A stretch of DNA of 64,000 bases, taken from contig JAJEKV010000265.1 of assembly GCA_021234155.1 (NCBI GenBank), positions 374,001 to 438,000 of the forward strand, in the 5' to 3' direction. Shown here piece by piece: positions 62,877 through 64,000 of the stretch (the stretch's first letter is position 1; each line of letters begins with the position of its first letter). The notes beneath the pieces are model-generated. The model had not been told where the DNA came from. It searched no databases and saw only the letters and a list, made by a program, of their open reading frames with translations. The position numbers and the translations under genes were made by a program. Origin of the DNA: Isoetes taiwanensis (Eukaryota > Streptophyta > Lycopodiopsida > Isoetales > Isoetaceae).

Positions 62877-64000
62877 AAACCAAAGTGGGAAACTTTTCTG
62901 CTTGTTAGCACAAGGATATAGAAGCCTTGGAATTTGCTTAATAACTGCCTCAAAATCTAAAAATGCATGGTAATTTTTTTGCAAGCTTCATTCGGAATGA
63001 GCCATAAAACAATATCCAATAGCGCAATCCTGTATTAATCAGCTGGTAGGATGTGAAAGCCTACCAAACCAGGCCGAAAAATTGCTGTTTTAGCATACAT
63101 AACTTAACCAAACATATTCATATCATACACTATCAAAAAGATCTCAGAGAGAGCTTTCCAACGCAATAAAAATCATCTCAAACAGAGCTCTGGATCAAAA
63201 GTTATTATAAGAAATGTGTTGCCGGCAGGGAAACTACACTACATGCGCCCTTCAAGCCCTTCATGTGCCCATTATGCACCACACACATAAATATAGGGCT
63301 TTTGTTGTGAGCCATTGGTTGTTGACCATTGAAAAAAAAAGGCTAAAATCAATGGCCCTTCATGTGCCCATTATCCACCACACGCACAAAAAAAAAGGCT
63401 TTTGTTGTGAGCCATTGGTTGTTGACCATTGAAAAAAAAGGGCTAAAATCAATGGCTCAGAAATGGTGCACTCTAGATGTACGCATTAGTACATCCATTT
63501 GAATACATCATGAAATCATAAGAAAACCTTAGTGAAAAGCGTACAAAAACACAAAGAAAACCCTCTGTTATTATGCTACATATTTATTTGGAAACACGTC
63601 GTCTACTCTCCAAGAAGCTTCTGGATCTCCTTTTGTGAATCCAGTGATTGTGTTGCCCCCATAGCCAACATTTCATTTGTTTGATTGACATCAAGCAATA
63701 TAATTAGTATTTCTTCCTTCTTGTCTATTGTTGAGCACAATTTTTTTAGGATTTCTATCTTGAGGTGAGTGTCTACCTTGGGTTGTTACCCGCTCTTCCA
63801 TGTTGTCGATACAAGATATTGATCGGTTGTAGCAGTCCACTAGGGCTCCCTTTAGTCTTAGCCACTCCAACTAATGTTGTACTTCTCCAATGCTAGTGGT
63901 TGTGAGTTGGGAACATAGCATTTTGCAGTCTACTATTTTACATCTACCTGATGCTACCTTTCCCTTTGCCCTTTGGACATTTCCTTTCTTAACATCTATA
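62877..64000. other. No gene seen
   Basis: AT-rich, without a supported gene on either strand. A tandem duplication lies at 63257-63455 (listed separately). The last 400 bp hold no frame with recognisable motifs. Confidence 0.4.
63257..63455. repeat. 99-bp tandem duplication
   Basis: CCCTTCATGTGCCCATTAT(G/C)CACC starts at 63257 and 63356. Both copies continue through GAGCCATTGGTTGTTGACCA to GGCTAAAATCAATGG. They differ at a handful of sites and in the length of A runs. Confidence 0.9.

Overview
This is nuclear DNA of a land plant with a large, repeat-rich genome. The window has one intact-looking protein gene, an intron-less P-class pentatricopeptide-repeat (PPR) gene on the minus strand (3090-6956). 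Nearly everything else is nested transposable elements. The species cannot be fixed from the sequence. P-class PPR, plant-type LINE reverse transcriptases, CACTA elements, Ty3/gypsy elements and a Crinkly4-like gene scrap all point to an embryophyte.

Layout. 1-3089: no firm gene; small tandem duplications. 3090-6956: PPR gene. 6957-8650: no gene seen. About 8.65-10.28 kb: the 3' half of an old, frameshifted L1-type LINE on the minus strand. This LINE is split twice by CACTA-type DNA transposons. Element A (10283-18123, flanked by ATA) separates RT motifs that belong next to each other. The LINE resumes at 18124-18608 and is then cut by element B (18609-35835, flanked by TTC). Both elements have GACGTC-rich subterminal blocks, a short exon-like/polypurine module, and a tandem array of the same unit of about 1.1 kb: about 4.5 copies plus a diverged edge copy in A, 13 copies in B. 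One unit of B carries a 480-bp TIR element. About 35.89-38.29 kb: a second, decayed LINE on the plus strand ending in a (TCTAT)n tail.

38.3-45.5 kb: a degenerate repeat of about 330 bp, a foldback hairpin, a 1.9-kb GAATCT minisatellite, and a chromovirus-like gypsy RT relic (minus) that contains a small retroposed insert with a 21-bp target duplication.

45.5-62.9 kb is a three-layer nest. A long-TIR element (arms of about 0.48 kb, core about 0.23 kb) received a complete but coding-dead 11.0-kb Ty3/gypsy retrotransposon (46195-57233, TSD GTGCA). It also received a 5.1-kb non-autonomous Helitron in its right arm (57451-62557). The uninterrupted left arm shows the Helitron's empty site exactly. 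The retrotransposon has gag, protease, RT, RNase H and integrase, then about 3 kb of extra sense-strand coding remnant with a coiled coil. The Helitron carries gene fragments. 62.9-64 kb: one more tandem duplication and no recognisable gene.

No operon-like or defence-like system is present. The most unusual feature is the pair of CACTA elements that both carry the same long satellite and lie 485 bp apart in one fossil LINE.
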